64,000 bases of DNA from an uncultured Bacilli bacterium (lineage in GTDB: Bacteria > Bacillota_I > Bacilli_A > RF39 > UBA660). Under the pieces are notes generated by a model, which saw nothing but the letters and a program-made list of their open reading frames with translations, had not been told where the DNA came from and ran no database searches. This document shows positions 27,430 to 35,986 of the stretch, one piece after another (the stretch's first letter is position 1; each line of letters begins with the position of its first letter). Where the stretch lies: NCBI GenBank assembly GCA_934162125.1, contig CAKPHU010000004.1, forward strand, positions 62,001 to 126,000, in the 5' to 3' direction. A program made the position numbers and the translations under genes.

Positions 27430-27456
27430 AAAAAAAAAGCAACAATTAAATAGTTG
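27430..27456 (-). terminator. Terminator after the WXG100 pair
   Basis: On the minus strand GGCAACTATTTAATTGTTGC is followed by nine T residues. It overlaps the last codons of the gene at 27446. Confidence 0.85.
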
Positions 27457-27784
27457 CCTTATCATTTAATTCGTCTGTCATAGCAGATAAACGACTATCA
27501 GTCTCTTGAGTAGAACTTGAAGTTTGATTAATAACCTCAACCAATTTATCTACTCTATCTGTATAATTAGAGAATTGACCTTTTAATGAATCAAATTGTG
27601 CTGTTAATGAATCTGAAGAAACACCAAATAATACTTCAGTATCTTCTCCAACTTCTTTCATTGCATTAATAAAATTATCAAAAGCAGCTCCCATATTTAC
27701 AGAGCAAGTCTTTATTTCATTTGCTTGGCTCTCTAAAGATCCAAAGTCTGCACGAACATTTTCTGTACCAACAAAGTCTCCCAT
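27446..27784 (-). CDS. WXG100-like protein A
   Basis: 112 aa and entirely helical by composition, with a two-helix hairpin pattern: helix 1 about residues 12-45, turn at LFGVSSD (50s), helix 2 about 60-92. The turn has LFG where WXG100 proteins carry WxG, so the signature Trp is replaced. There is no signal peptide. It is paired with a second WXG100-like gene 17 bp upstream, and a strong terminator follows. Likely a type VII secretion substrate or chaperone-like partner; no EssC ATPase is visible in the window. Confidence 0.6.
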   Translation of the reverse strand: MGDFVGTENVRADFGSLESQANEIKTCSVNMGAAFDNFINAMKEVGEDTEVLFGVSSDSLTAQFDSLKGQFSNYTDRVDKLVEVINQTSSSTQETDSRLSAMTDELNDKATI

Positions 27785-27801
27785 AAACTTTACCCTCCTA
27801 A

Positions 27802-28107
27802 TTAAAATCCGCCTGCTGATGAAATAGCATCCATACGATCCTCTTCATCGCGTTGTACTTGTGAACTAGCCGCACCAAAAAAAGTAGCATATTTATCAAT
27901 TGTTGCCTTCATATTATCTAATATTGGCTTATCATCATACATTCCTTTTACAATTTGTAATGCAGCTGGTGAAGTCAAACCATTATCATACATTTCACTT
28001 AAAATTTCATATATTTTATCAATTTGTGCCTGAAATTCTACAGCAATATCACCAATTTGAACACCCTTCTGTCTCATAGCATCAGGATTAGCAGCAAAAA
28101 TTCCCAT
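27802..28107 (-). CDS. WXG100-like protein B
   Basis: 101 aa, all-helical and without a signal peptide. Helix 1 covers about residues 8-45, a short turn follows at YDNGLTSPAA, and helix 2 spans about 62-92. The turn NGL replaces WxG. Size, hairpin organisation and pairing with the next gene suit the WXG100/EsxB superfamily. A distinctive C-terminal end (RMDAISSAGGF) follows helix 2. AGGAGGG-type ribosome site precedes the ATG. Confidence 0.58.
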   Translation of the reverse strand: MGIFAANPDAMRQKGVQIGDIAVEFQAQIDKIYEILSEMYDNGLTSPAALQIVKGMYDDKPILDNMKATIDKYATFFGAASSQVQRDEEDRMDAISSAGGF

Positions 28108-28179
28108 AACTTTCCCTCCTATAATTATCTCTATAATCTAATCAAAGTATAACACCATTAAAGTATTTTTAAAAGTAAA

Positions 28180-28563
28180 TTAGTCAAAGTTTACACTTTC
28201 GTCTTCACTTTTATCTTCTTTTTTTTCTTCTTCTTCTATTCGTTCCATAAGTTTTTGTCTTTGTTCTCTTAGATCTTCAAGCTTTCTAGTAGCTTCTATT
28301 CTATTATTTTCTGCCTCTTTAGTTAACTTACTATATTCACTTTCATTAACATAATGCATCTCCTCATAATCCTTACTTGCACTAGGTCCTTTAACAGAAC
28401 GAGATAATAAATCGATACATCTATCCATACTCTTTCTAATCCTAGAAAATGTCTCATTAGCATTATTACATTCTTTAATTAAAGACTCTTGTTCATCTAT
28501 TTGACTATTAACACTATCAAGTTCTTTTTCATATTCATATTTTTGATCATAGTTATCTTCCAT
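28180..28563 (-). CDS. Coiled-coil protein next to WXG100-like genes
   Basis: Not recognised; 127 aa. Heptad-rich helices cover residues 5-50 and 80-120, very charged, with an acidic tail. It starts at ATG 28563 after AAGGAGGG, overlapping the end of ksgA by 11 bases; a longer open frame inside ksgA has no ribosome site. Position directly before two WXG100-like genes suggests a shared role, possibly as a chaperone or structural partner. That is inference. Confidence 0.6.
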   Translation of the reverse strand: MEDNYDQKYEYEKELDSVNSQIDEQESLIKECNNANETFSRIRKSMDRCIDLLSRSVKGPSASKDYEEMHYVNESEYSKLTKEAENNRIEATRKLEDLREQRQKLMERIEEEEKKEDKSEDESVNFD

Positions 28564-29371
28564 TATATCCCTCCTTAAATAATTCATTTGCCATATCTAC
28601 AAATATTTTTAAATCCAGCATTTCTGCTCTTACATTTAAATCATAATTATATTTATTTAAAACATTTTGGACTTTAACCAAATCATAGTTCTTTAAATTA
28701 TTTCGTATTGTTTTTCTTCTAAACTGAAAACTATCACGTACAACTTTTTCAAAAAAATCTCTGTCACAAACATCTAACTTATTATCTTTATCAGTAAAAG
28801 AAACAACCACGCTATCAACATTTGGAACAGGTACAAATTCTTTTCTATTTACAATGAACTCTCTTTTAATATCGTAGTAATATTGTAATAAAACAGAAAT
28901 GGAACCATATTGTTTAGAACCAGGTTTAGCAGAAAAGCGTTCACCAACTTCTTTCTGTACCATCATTACAATTTTCTTAAAAACCAATCCACTATTCAAT
29001 AATTTCAAAATAATTGGTGTCGTAATATAGTAAGGTACGTTACTAACAAAATACAAATTATCATAATTATATTCTGCTACATCATTACACAAATCAGAAT
29101 TTAAAAAGTCTTGAAACAAAACTTTGACATTATCAAAACCAGTTAATCTCTTACTCAATTCATCTTCCAAGCTCTGATCAATCTCATAAGCCAAAACATT
29201 TTTAGCTACACTAGCCAATTCCCTAGTCATTATTGCTCCACCAGGACCAACTTCAATAACTAATGAATTATCATCTATCTCAGCACTATTAACTATCCTT
29301 TTAACAACATAATCATTTCTTAAAAAGTTCTGTCCAAACTTCTTTTTAAACTTAACATCATAAAATTCCAT
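28553..29371 (-). CDS. ksgA: 16S rRNA dimethyladenosine transferase KsgA
   Basis: Methylates A1518 and A1519 in the 3' hairpin of 16S rRNA during 30S assembly. 272 aa. Motif X is KKKFGQNFLRND, motif I VIEVGPGGAIMTRELA, and motif IV SNVPYYITTPIILKLL, all typical. The rnmV gene, which precedes ksgA in Bacillus, is missing; small membrane-protein genes lie there instead. The stop lies 11 bases inside the next gene. Confidence 0.96.
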   Translation of the reverse strand: MEFYDVKFKKKFGQNFLRNDYVVKRIVNSAEIDDNSLVIEVGPGGAIMTRELASVAKNVLAYEIDQSLEDELSKRLTGFDNVKVLFQDFLNSDLCNDVAEYNYDNLYFVSNVPYYITTPIILKLLNSGLVFKKIVMMVQKEVGERFSAKPGSKQYGSISVLLQYYYDIKREFIVNRKEFVPVPNVDSVVVSFTDKDNKLDVCDRDFFEKVVRDSFQFRRKTIRNNLKNYDLVKVQNVLNKYNYDLNVRAEMLDLKIFVDMANELFKEGYNGR

Positions 29372-29379
29372 AAATCCCC

Positions 29380-29796
29380 CTACTTATCACTCAAAATGAA
29401 TAAACAATTTCCAGCAATAAGTCCATATAATAAAACCTGCATAAACAAAAGAAAATCATTAAAATAATTAAAGTTAATATTGTAACCCATTACATAATTC
29501 AAAACCATTCCTTTATCAAAAATAGCTCTTAAAGCCACAAATATTATAACAGAAAAAGCTAAAGAACAAGTTAAATTATAAAATATATTTTTATTAACTA
29601 TATCATGTTTCATAATCTTATTAAACATAAAAAGTAGCATTAACAAAATAAATGGTAAAAACAAAAATATAACACTAATGATACTTCTATTAACTCTGTA
29701 ACACATTCCAATCATTATATATAGTGATAAAGAAAAAGCTCCCAGTAACAACAGAAACTTTAAATAATAAAAGAACTTATTTAAAATATTCTTCAT
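29380..29796 (-). CDS. Unknown four-helix membrane protein
   Basis: 138 aa, hydrophobic segments about residues 10-32, 40-58, 74-92 and 110-134. No motif recognised. It lies 8 bp upstream of ksgA and 2 bp after the next membrane-protein gene, at the downstream end of the SipW/TasA-like island. It may belong to that system or be an independent small membrane protein. Confidence 0.6.
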   Translation of the reverse strand: MKNILNKFFYYLKFLLLLGAFSLSLYIMIGMCYRVNRSIISVIFLFLPFILLMLLFMFNKIMKHDIVNKNIFYNLTCSLAFSVIIFVALRAIFDKGMVLNYVMGYNINFNYFNDFLLFMQVLLYGLIAGNCLFILSDK

Positions 29797-29798
29797 AA

Positions 29799-30449
29799 TT
29801 ACTTATCACTCTCTTTCGTCACATAATGATCACTAACTATATTAACTAAATCTATAACTCTTCTATAAGAATTAACAACTTGATAATAGCTCTCTTGCTT
29901 AGCATTATAAATATTTGTTTTTGAAAAATTACTACTAAACTTATAACTACTATTATCAAGTAAATTATCTTCTACATACGACATATTCGCAAGTAATATA
30001 TCAATATCATTCTTTATAAAAGGTAAAATGTCCTTATTATCATTATCTTCAGTCATTGTATATAACTGTTTAACCAAACAACCATCTACTATTTCATTTT
30101 GAAATACATTTTTCATTTGATATATATCTAAATCATCAATCTTTTTCTTCCTAACATAATTTAAAAATTCTTCATTATTTAAAGACTTAACACAACTATT
30201 TAAACGATTACTTATATTTATCTGTTTCTCATCATTCAAATTAATCTTATCAATTTTATTTTTTAATAGTGTCAGATTACCCGAAAACTCATTATATGTA
30301 TCAATCTCTTCACTAGATTTAACATATTTAGAATTAACTTCGCTCGTATGATAAATATTCAAAAATAAAAGAAAAAAAGCAAACCCAAAAATAAGTCCCG
30401 TAATAGTATAAGCTAAAAGTCCTAAATAATTTCTAATCTTTTTACTCAT
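29799..30449 (-). CDS. Unknown single-pass membrane protein
   Basis: 216 aa from ATG 30449. One N-terminal TM helix (about residues 10-31) is followed by a helical, Asn/Asp/Lys-rich extracytoplasmic domain of about 180 aa, with two Cys residues (in NSCVKS and DGCLVK) that might form a disulfide. No family recognised. It lies ten bases after the SipW-type signal peptidase, so it probably works in the same export or assembly pathway. Confidence 0.6.
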   Translation of the reverse strand: MSKKIRNYLGLLAYTITGLIFGFAFFLLFLNIYHTSEVNSKYVKSSEEIDTYNEFSGNLTLLKNKIDKINLNDEKQINISNRLNSCVKSLNNEEFLNYVRKKKIDDLDIYQMKNVFQNEIVDGCLVKQLYTMTEDNDNKDILPFIKNDIDILLANMSYVEDNLLDNSSYKFSSNFSKTNIYNAKQESYYQVVNSYRRVIDLVNIVSDHYVTKESDK

Positions 30450-30459
30450 AACCAACCAC

Positions 30460-31089
30460 CTATATAATTTCTTCCTCTTCTTTTTTCTTTTTCAATATCT
30501 TTGAAAACTTAGAAATATCATAAATAATAATTAACGAGAATGGCAAGATTATTACCAATCCAAATCCTAATGGAGTAACTAAAAAGTTTCTAACAACACC
30601 AAGTTTTGGTATCATTAAGAAAACTTTTCCATAGACGTTATCTTCTTTAACCCATGTTGGATCTTCAACATTATTATTATCACCTTTAGTTCTAAAAATA
30701 TAAGTACCATTATCAGATTCTTGCTTTCCAACAATCCTATGTGTAACTGTCATACCAAGATGAGCTGGATCTGTTGATGAAAAAGTAATGATATCATTAA
30801 TATTTAATTTAAGAGATCTCTTAATAACTATTGCATCATTAACATTAATAGTTGGTACCATACTATTTGTAACAATTATATAAGCGGCAAACAATGGATG
30901 TTTATTAGTACCAGTCTTTTTATTATATAGTCTATCTCCATAATAAAGTAAAAACATAAGAGCAATCAAAACAAAAAGAGTCAAAGCTGAATATAAAAAG
31001 ACTTTAGCTATAAAACGTAACATAAATTGTACTTTTTCTGCAGTAGTCATATGGAGTTGATTATCATCATACTTTACTCTAAGTTCCAT
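30460..31089 (-). CDS. sipW: Signal peptidase I, SipW (ER) type
   Basis: Membrane serine protease that removes signal peptides from TasA-like fibre proteins. 209 aa from ATG 31089, after AGGAGG; a longer open frame upstream overlaps a terminator. TM1 is about residues 20-45. The catalytic Ser is in TNSMVPTI; the general-base position is His in TVTHRIVG, not Lys, which is the ER/SipW type; RTKGDNNNVEDP is box E. A second TM helix lies near the C-terminus. Three TasA-like genes lie immediately upstream. Confidence 0.88.
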   Translation of the reverse strand: MELRVKYDDNQLHMTTAEKVQFMLRFIAKVFLYSALTLFVLIALMFLLYYGDRLYNKKTGTNKHPLFAAYIIVTNSMVPTINVNDAIVIKRSLKLNINDIITFSSTDPAHLGMTVTHRIVGKQESDNGTYIFRTKGDNNNVEDPTWVKEDNVYGKVFLMIPKLGVVRNFLVTPLGFGLVIILPFSLIIIYDISKFSKILKKKKEEEEII

Positions 31090-31154
31090 TTTGCATATCC
31101 TCCTAGTTAACATCATTATAATACTTGTTAAATAAAAAAAGCTAGGTTTTCCCA

Positions 31155-31182
31155 AGATAAAAAGAACGCTTTACACGTTCTT
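31155..31182 (-). terminator. Terminator between TasA-like gene and sipW
   Basis: On the minus strand AAGAACG-TGTAAAG-CGTTCTT is followed by TTTATC; it is directly after the TasA-like stop. sipW expression therefore needs read-through or its own promoter. Confidence 0.8.
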
Positions 31183-31807
31183 ACAACACTTTTCCATTGA
31201 CATTAACTTTAATTTGAAAAGTACGGCTAACATCATCAATAACAGCTTCATCAGAAAGCCACATTCTCAATCTAAACTTTTCACTAAACTCAGTTTTAAC
31301 AGCCTCTGTATTAGTAAAACTTCCTCTATATAAAATCATATCAGCAGTATGACTTCCTAAATCAGTCTCTACTCCATTTGCTTTAAATGCTTGTGGTAGT
31401 GAAGTTAATGGTACTGCAACATATTGATCTCCAACCATCTTTTCTAAATAAATTTTAACATCACTATCAGCTAACGAAGCTCCATTTACTAAAACCTTTT
31501 CAGCCACGACTTCATAATCAACCGTAGTAACACCAGCAATATTACTACTAACAACAAAATCAAAAACATAATCATTACCAACTAATTTTTTTCCCTCTTC
31601 ATCACTCATTGGCATTGCATTAACAATAGAAATACCATTAGATACCTCTACATATGACATATTAATTGTTCCACTACTTAATGTATTTATCTTGCTACCA
31701 GATAAAGTAGTTGAAAATATTGCATAAGAAACACCAACTACTGCAACTACTAAAATAGCAAGTCCTAATATAGATAACAAAATCTGTCTTGACAAAGAAT
31801 TTTCCAT
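31181..31807 (-). CDS. TasA/camelysin-like exported protein 1
   Basis: 208 aa. The N-terminal hydrophobic segment (residues 10-30) runs into GVSYAIFSTTLSGSKINTL and SSGTINMSY, the layout of SipW-dependent signal peptides of TasA and CalY proteins. The body is a predicted beta-sandwich and contains the motif FRLRMWLSDEAV near residue 180, shared with its two neighbours. Probably a secreted, fibre-forming surface protein processed by the SipW-type peptidase encoded next door. Confidence 0.75.
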   Translation of the reverse strand: MENSLSRQILLSILGLAILVVAVVGVSYAIFSTTLSGSKINTLSSGTINMSYVEVSNGISIVNAMPMSDEEGKKLVGNDYVFDFVVSSNIAGVTTVDYEVVAEKVLVNGASLADSDVKIYLEKMVGDQYVAVPLTSLPQAFKANGVETDLGSHTADMILYRGSFTNTEAVKTEFSEKFRLRMWLSDEAVIDDVSRTFQIKVNVNGKVL

Positions 31808-31875
31808 CTATTACATCCTCCTAGGTATAAATAAAGAATATCACATAGTTAATTTAAATTCAAATAAAAAGACTA

Positions 31876-32472
31876 TTAATTAGCCTTTCCATATATTTCA
31901 ATTTTAACAGCAAAATCCTTAGTAGTTAATTTACTTATATCTGTATCCTCGCTTAACCACATTCTTAATCGATAATTATCAACTGAATCGATTTCTTTAT
32001 TAACTTTAGCTAACGTCATTGTTCCACTACCAGCTCCTAATTCAGTCTTAGACTTATTAGCTTCATAACTAGTAGGTCCTAAAGTTTTAATGAAAGTTCC
32101 ACTCTTCTGTTTTTCTAAATAAAAATGTATATTTTTTTCATCAATAGTCGAATTCTTATCATCAACAGAAATTACCACTTCATAATCAATTGACTTAGCC
32201 TCTGCAAAAGTAGTTGAAACTGCAAAATCATAATATTTTTCACTCTTAACACCTTCAGTATCTTTTGTTGGAACCATATCCTTAAGTGCAAAAACATTAC
32301 TATCATCTGAATATGTCATTATAATTGTACCTGTATCCATTTCAATAACATCTGATTTTGTTTGTTTCTTAAAAAACAAAAGAAAAGTTGCAACTAAAAC
32401 TAAAACAAGTAGAACACTAGCCACTACAAGCCATATTATTACCTTTTTTGAAACACCATTATCACTACCCAT
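31876..32472 (-). CDS. TasA/camelysin-like exported protein 2
   Basis: 198 aa. It has a TM segment at residues 12-34 without the classical SipW cleavage motif, followed by a basic stretch FFKKQTKSD. From DTGTIIMTYSDDSNVFA onward it aligns with protein 1 (SSGTINMSYVEVSNGIS), and YRLRMWLSEDTD is the shared motif. It is probably membrane-anchored rather than released. It lies 69 bp before protein 1 and 10 bp after protein 3. Confidence 0.7.
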   Translation of the reverse strand: MGSDNGVSKKVIIWLVVASVLLVLVLVATFLLFFKKQTKSDVIEMDTGTIIMTYSDDSNVFALKDMVPTKDTEGVKSEKYYDFAVSTTFAEAKSIDYEVVISVDDKNSTIDEKNIHFYLEKQKSGTFIKTLGPTSYEANKSKTELGAGSGTMTLAKVNKEIDSVDNYRLRMWLSEDTDISKLTTKDFAVKIEIYGKAN

Positions 32473-32481
32473 TTTTTCCTC

Positions 32482-33060
32482 CTAAGAAACCTTTTTTACT
32501 TTAATGTTAACAGTAAAATTATCATCATTATTTTCTAATAAACTATATGACTCAGAAACCCACATTCTAAGTAAGAACTGTTTTTCTTCGCCACCCTTAA
32601 TAGTACCTGAATAAATTATTCTTCCACTCGGATCAACATCTGCTACTTTTAAATCTCTATAAACAGGAACTTCTGCACCCGCATAATATTTAAAAGGAGT
32701 ACGATTCTTATCATTATTAGTAAGATATACTTTAATATAATCTTCTTTTATTTTACTAGAATCTTCTTTTATCAAATAAATCTCATAATTGACTTTTCTA
32801 TTCTTATCTCCAGTTCCAACTATTGTAAATGCCTCTTCTCCTAATAAATTCTTTTTCAAATTACTAGCATCAATAATTTTACCAGTCTCATCTGAAATAG
32901 GAAAAGTATTGCCAAATGTTATCTGACTAGGACCTATTAATTTCACATCATTTTTATTAGTTTTAGCTAAAAGTAATGAAACAAGATTAATAATTACAAA
33001 AAGAATTATTATAAATAAAAAGAAAATAAAACTACTATTTTTAAATAATTTTTTCTTCAT
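32482..33060 (-). CDS. TasA/camelysin-like exported protein 3
   Basis: 192 aa and the most diverged of the three. One N-terminal TM helix (residues 10-32) precedes a soluble domain with the shared FLLRMWVSESYS motif near residue 168. Like protein 2 it lacks a clear cleavage site. It may be the anchor or initiator subunit, by analogy with TapA; that is inference only. It is first in the island, downstream of tatD. Confidence 0.62.
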   Translation of the reverse strand: MKKKLFKNSSFIFFLFIIILFVIINLVSLLLAKTNKNDVKLIGPSQITFGNTFPISDETGKIIDASNLKKNLLGEEAFTIVGTGDKNRKVNYEIYLIKEDSSKIKEDYIKVYLTNNDKNRTPFKYYAGAEVPVYRDLKVADVDPSGRIIYSGTIKGGEEKQFLLRMWVSESYSLLENNDDNFTVNIKVKKVS

Positions 33061-33099
33061 ATAACTACCCCTATTATTAAAATAAGATTAGCACAAATT

Positions 33100-33852
33100 C
33101 TATTTCAAGTCAAATAATTCACAAGCATTTGAAGTTGTTACAGAAGCCACTTCTTCTAAAGATAACCCTAATATATCTGCAATCTTTTGAGCTATCACTG
33201 GAACATATTTTGAACTATTTTGTTTTCCTCTATATGGAACTGGTGCTAAATAAGGACTATCTGTTTCTAATACAATATTAGGAAGGCCAATTTTTTCTAC
33301 CACTTTATAAAGATTACTATTAGAAAAAGTAACTACTCCACCAATTCCTAATTTAAAGCCCATTTTAATATATATTTCGGCAACTTCTAAACTACCACTG
33401 AAACAGTGAATAACTCCTTTTACTTTATACTTTTTTAAAGTATTAATAGTATCTTCTGTCGCATCACGACTATGAATTACAACAGGTAAATTATTTTTTT
33501 CAGCCAGAGCAAGTTGTTGTTCAAATAAAGATATCTGTGCTTCTTTATTATCTTTTGTATAATGATAATCAAGACCTATTTCACCAACTCCTACTACTTT
33601 TTCTTTTTTTAACAATACATCCAACTCAGCTATATCTGCAGGAACAATATCATCAACATATTCAGGATGATATCCTATTGTTAAAAATACATCTTTATAT
33701 TTTTCACTTAAAAGAAAAGCTTCTTCAAAATCTTTCTTATCACAAGCAGAAACTATTATTTTTTCCATACCTGCTTTCCTATTTTCATTAATAACTAAAT
33801 CAATATCTTCATAATCACTACTTGATAAATGACAATGTGTATCAATAAACAT
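33100..33852 (-). CDS. tatD: TatD family deoxyribonuclease/metal-dependent hydrolase
   Basis: Metal-dependent 3'-5' exonuclease family, 250 aa. Metal ligands are visible: MFIDTHCHLSS (HxH), GEIGLDYHYT (Glu), VVIHSRDA (His), KGVIHCFSG (His), ETDSPYLAP (Asp). Start is ATG 33852, after GGGTGA; the upstream TTG is not needed. It follows metG, as in B. subtilis (metS-yabD). Confidence 0.95.
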   Translation of the reverse strand: MFIDTHCHLSSSDYEDIDLVINENRKAGMEKIIVSACDKKDFEEAFLLSEKYKDVFLTIGYHPEYVDDIVPADIAELDVLLKKEKVVGVGEIGLDYHYTKDNKEAQISLFEQQLALAEKNNLPVVIHSRDATEDTINTLKKYKVKGVIHCFSGSLEVAEIYIKMGFKLGIGGVVTFSNSNLYKVVEKIGLPNIVLETDSPYLAPVPYRGKQNSSKYVPVIAQKIADILGLSLEEVASVTTSNACELFDLK

Positions 33853-33862
33853 AAAATCACCC

Positions 33863-33889
33863 AAAATAAAAATACCATATTAACGGTAT
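33863..33889 (-). terminator. Weak terminator before tatD
   Basis: On the minus strand ATACC-GTTAATAT-GGTAT is followed by TTTTATTTT. It overlaps the end of the small membrane ORF. Confidence 0.55.
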
Positions 33890-34065
33890 TTTTTCCACTG
33901 ATAAATCTTTAATCTAAAATAATAAGTCAATAATATCACAGAATACAAAACATCTAAATAACTACCACTAAATAATAAATAAAATAATAATACACCGCCC
34001 ACAACAATAAAAATCAAATCTACAAAGTACTGTTTACAAAAATTATAAAACATGACATCTCTCAA
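33880..34065 (-). CDS. Small membrane protein
   Basis: Up to 61 aa, with two hydrophobic segments (about residues 14-32 and 35-50) and a basic end (QWKKYR). It may begin at TTG 34065 or at ATG four codons later (MFYNFCKQ). The ribosome site is poor in either case. No family recognised. It lies between metG and tatD. Confidence 0.4.
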   Translation of the reverse strand: MRDVMFYNFCKQYFVDLIFIVVGGVLLFYLLFSGSYLDVLYSVILLTYYFRLKIYQWKKYR

Positions 34066-34095
34066 CTACCGCATCACATGACTAAAGTGTAACAC

Positions 34096-34131
34096 AAAAA
34101 AAGAAGAAACAAACCTAATTTGCAACTTCTT
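34096..34131 (-). terminator. metG terminator
   Basis: On the minus strand an imperfect hairpin (AGAAG...CTTCT with inner CAAA/TTTG) is followed by TTTTTTT. Confidence 0.5.
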
Positions 34132-34156
34132 TTTTCACATAGACATAAACTTTACA

Positions 34157-35686
34157 TTATGCTAAGAACTTTTCTTTATCTATTCTTTGGAACAATGCTT
34201 CAGGAGTACTTAACTCATATACATTGTCACTAACAAAGTTTAAAGAATCATTAGTATTATTTAATTGAGTAGCAATCTTCTCGCTAGTCTCAGGCATAAA
34301 TGCTAATAATAATTTACCACAAACTCTTATTGATTCTAACAAATTATAAATAACAGTTTCTAGTCTATCACGACTATTCTCATCTTTTGCCAAAATCCAA
34401 GGAGTTGTATCATCGATATATTTATTACTTGCACGAAGAACATTAAATATTTCTGTTATAGCATCACTAATTTGATATTTATCCATTTTAGCAGTAACAA
34501 GACTATCCAAATCATTAATAGATTTAATAAATTGTTCATCTACTTCTTCTTTAACATTTTTATTTTGTACCTTTCCATTAAAATACTTATTACCCATAGA
34601 AATAGTTCTTTGTACTAAGTTACCTAATACATTTGCAAGTTCTCCGTTAACACGATCAATTACTAAATCATAAGTAATATTTCCGTCATTAGCAAAAGGT
34701 ATTTCGTGTAATACATAGAATCTTACTGCATCAACACCAAACTTTTCTACTAAATCATCCGCATAAATAACATTACCTTTAGACTTACTCATTTTATCAT
34801 TGTTCATTAATAACCATGGATGACCAAATACTTGTTTTGGTAAATCTAATCCCAAAGACCATAAGAAACAAGGCCAATAAATAGTATGGAATCTAATTAT
34901 ATCCTTTCCTATTAAATGTAAATCAGCAGGCCATAACTTTTTAAATTCCTCATTTCCACCATCCGTATCATATCCAATATTAGTAATATAATTTGTTAAT
35001 GCATCAAGCCAAACATAAACAACATGCTTATCATCAAAAGGAACTGGTATTCCCCACTTAATTGAAGCTCTTGATACGCATAAATCTTGTAATCCAGGTT
35101 TAATAAAGTTATTTAACATTTCATTTCTGCGTGAAGCCGGTTGAATAAAATCAGGATGTTCTTCTATATATTGTTCAAGCTTCTTTTGATATTTACTTAA
35201 TTTAAAGAAATAAGCTTCCTCTTTTGCTTCTCCAACTTCTCTACCACAATCAGGACATTTTCCATCTACTAATTGAGATTCAGTAAGAAAAGATTCACAA
35301 GGAGTACAATAAAGTCCTTTATATTCTCCTTTATAAATATCTCCGTTTTCATACATTTTTGTAAAAATATGTTGTACAACTTCTGCATGTCTTTTATCCG
35401 TAGTTCTTACAAATCTATCATAAGTAGTGTTCATTAAATCCCAAATATCTTTAATTTGACCTGCAATATTATCTACAAATTCTTGTGGTGTAAGGCCAGC
35501 TTCTTTAGCTTTTTCTTCAATCTTTACTCCATGTTCATCTGTACCTGTTTGAAAGTAAACATCATAACCTTTTTGTCTTTTAAATCTAGCGATAGCATCA
35601 GCAAGTACTATTTCATAAGTATTTCCTATATGTGGCTTACCCGAAGTATAAGCTATTGCTGTTGAAATATAATATTTTTCTCCCAT
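34157..35686 (-). CDS. metG: Methionyl-tRNA synthetase (short form, no C-terminal tRNA-binding domain)
   Basis: Class I synthetase of 509 aa starting MGEKYYISTA at ATG 35686 after TTGGAGTGA. HIGH is GKPHIGNTYE and KMSKS is NDKMSKSKGNV. Zinc knuckle CTPCESFL...CPDCGREV is present. It ends right after the helical anticodon domain; the Trbp111-like domain typical of Bacillus MetRS (about 650 aa) is missing, and an equivalent domain is at the end of LysRS (17677-19581). Expression is controlled by a T-box leader. Confidence 0.97.
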   Translation of the reverse strand: MGEKYYISTAIAYTSGKPHIGNTYEIVLADAIARFKRQKGYDVYFQTGTDEHGVKIEEKAKEAGLTPQEFVDNIAGQIKDIWDLMNTTYDRFVRTTDKRHAEVVQHIFTKMYENGDIYKGEYKGLYCTPCESFLTESQLVDGKCPDCGREVGEAKEEAYFFKLSKYQKKLEQYIEEHPDFIQPASRRNEMLNNFIKPGLQDLCVSRASIKWGIPVPFDDKHVVYVWLDALTNYITNIGYDTDGGNEEFKKLWPADLHLIGKDIIRFHTIYWPCFLWSLGLDLPKQVFGHPWLLMNNDKMSKSKGNVIYADDLVEKFGVDAVRFYVLHEIPFANDGNITYDLVIDRVNGELANVLGNLVQRTISMGNKYFNGKVQNKNVKEEVDEQFIKSINDLDSLVTAKMDKYQISDAITEIFNVLRASNKYIDDTTPWILAKDENSRDRLETVIYNLLESIRVCGKLLLAFMPETSEKIATQLNNTNDSLNFVSDNVYELSTPEALFQRIDKEKFLA

Positions 35687-35724
35687 TTTAATCACTCCAA
35701 TCAAATATATTTATAATATCAAAA

Positions 35725-35955
35725 AAAAATTATTATAATATAAGGACGCCATGTGCGCGGTACCACCTTATTTTATAATAATTTGATATTATACACTTAA
35801 ATAGTTAACGCCTATCTACGATTATACCTACATATCGATATAATAGTTCAGAAGCCATATTTTATAAACATACTCTATTCTTTTTCACCAACCAGAACTC
35901 TCTATAAAAGTATTTTATCCATAAAACTCTTCATCACAACATTTGAGATATGGAC
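35725..35955 (-). promoter_or_regulatory. T-box riboswitch for metG (tRNA-Met)
   Basis: On the minus strand the leader has Stem I landmarks (GATGAAGAG; AGAGAG then TTCTGGTTGGTGAAAAAGAA), a specifier region with ATG just before GCTTCTGAAC, and the T-box AAGGTGGTACCGCG at about 35769-35756. A terminator/antiterminator region TAAGGACGCCAT...T-run follows. The context upstream of metG and the ATG specifier agree with sensing of uncharged tRNA-Met. Confidence 0.93.
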
Positions 35956-35957
35956 AA

Positions 35958-35986
35958 AGTATAACACAAAACATTTTATTCTTCAA
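35958..35986 (-). promoter_or_regulatory. Promoter of the metG T-box leader
   Basis: On the minus strand TTGAAG (35986-35981) and TATACT (35963-35958) are spaced 17 bp. The -35 lies in the last codons of spoVT. Confidence 0.75.
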
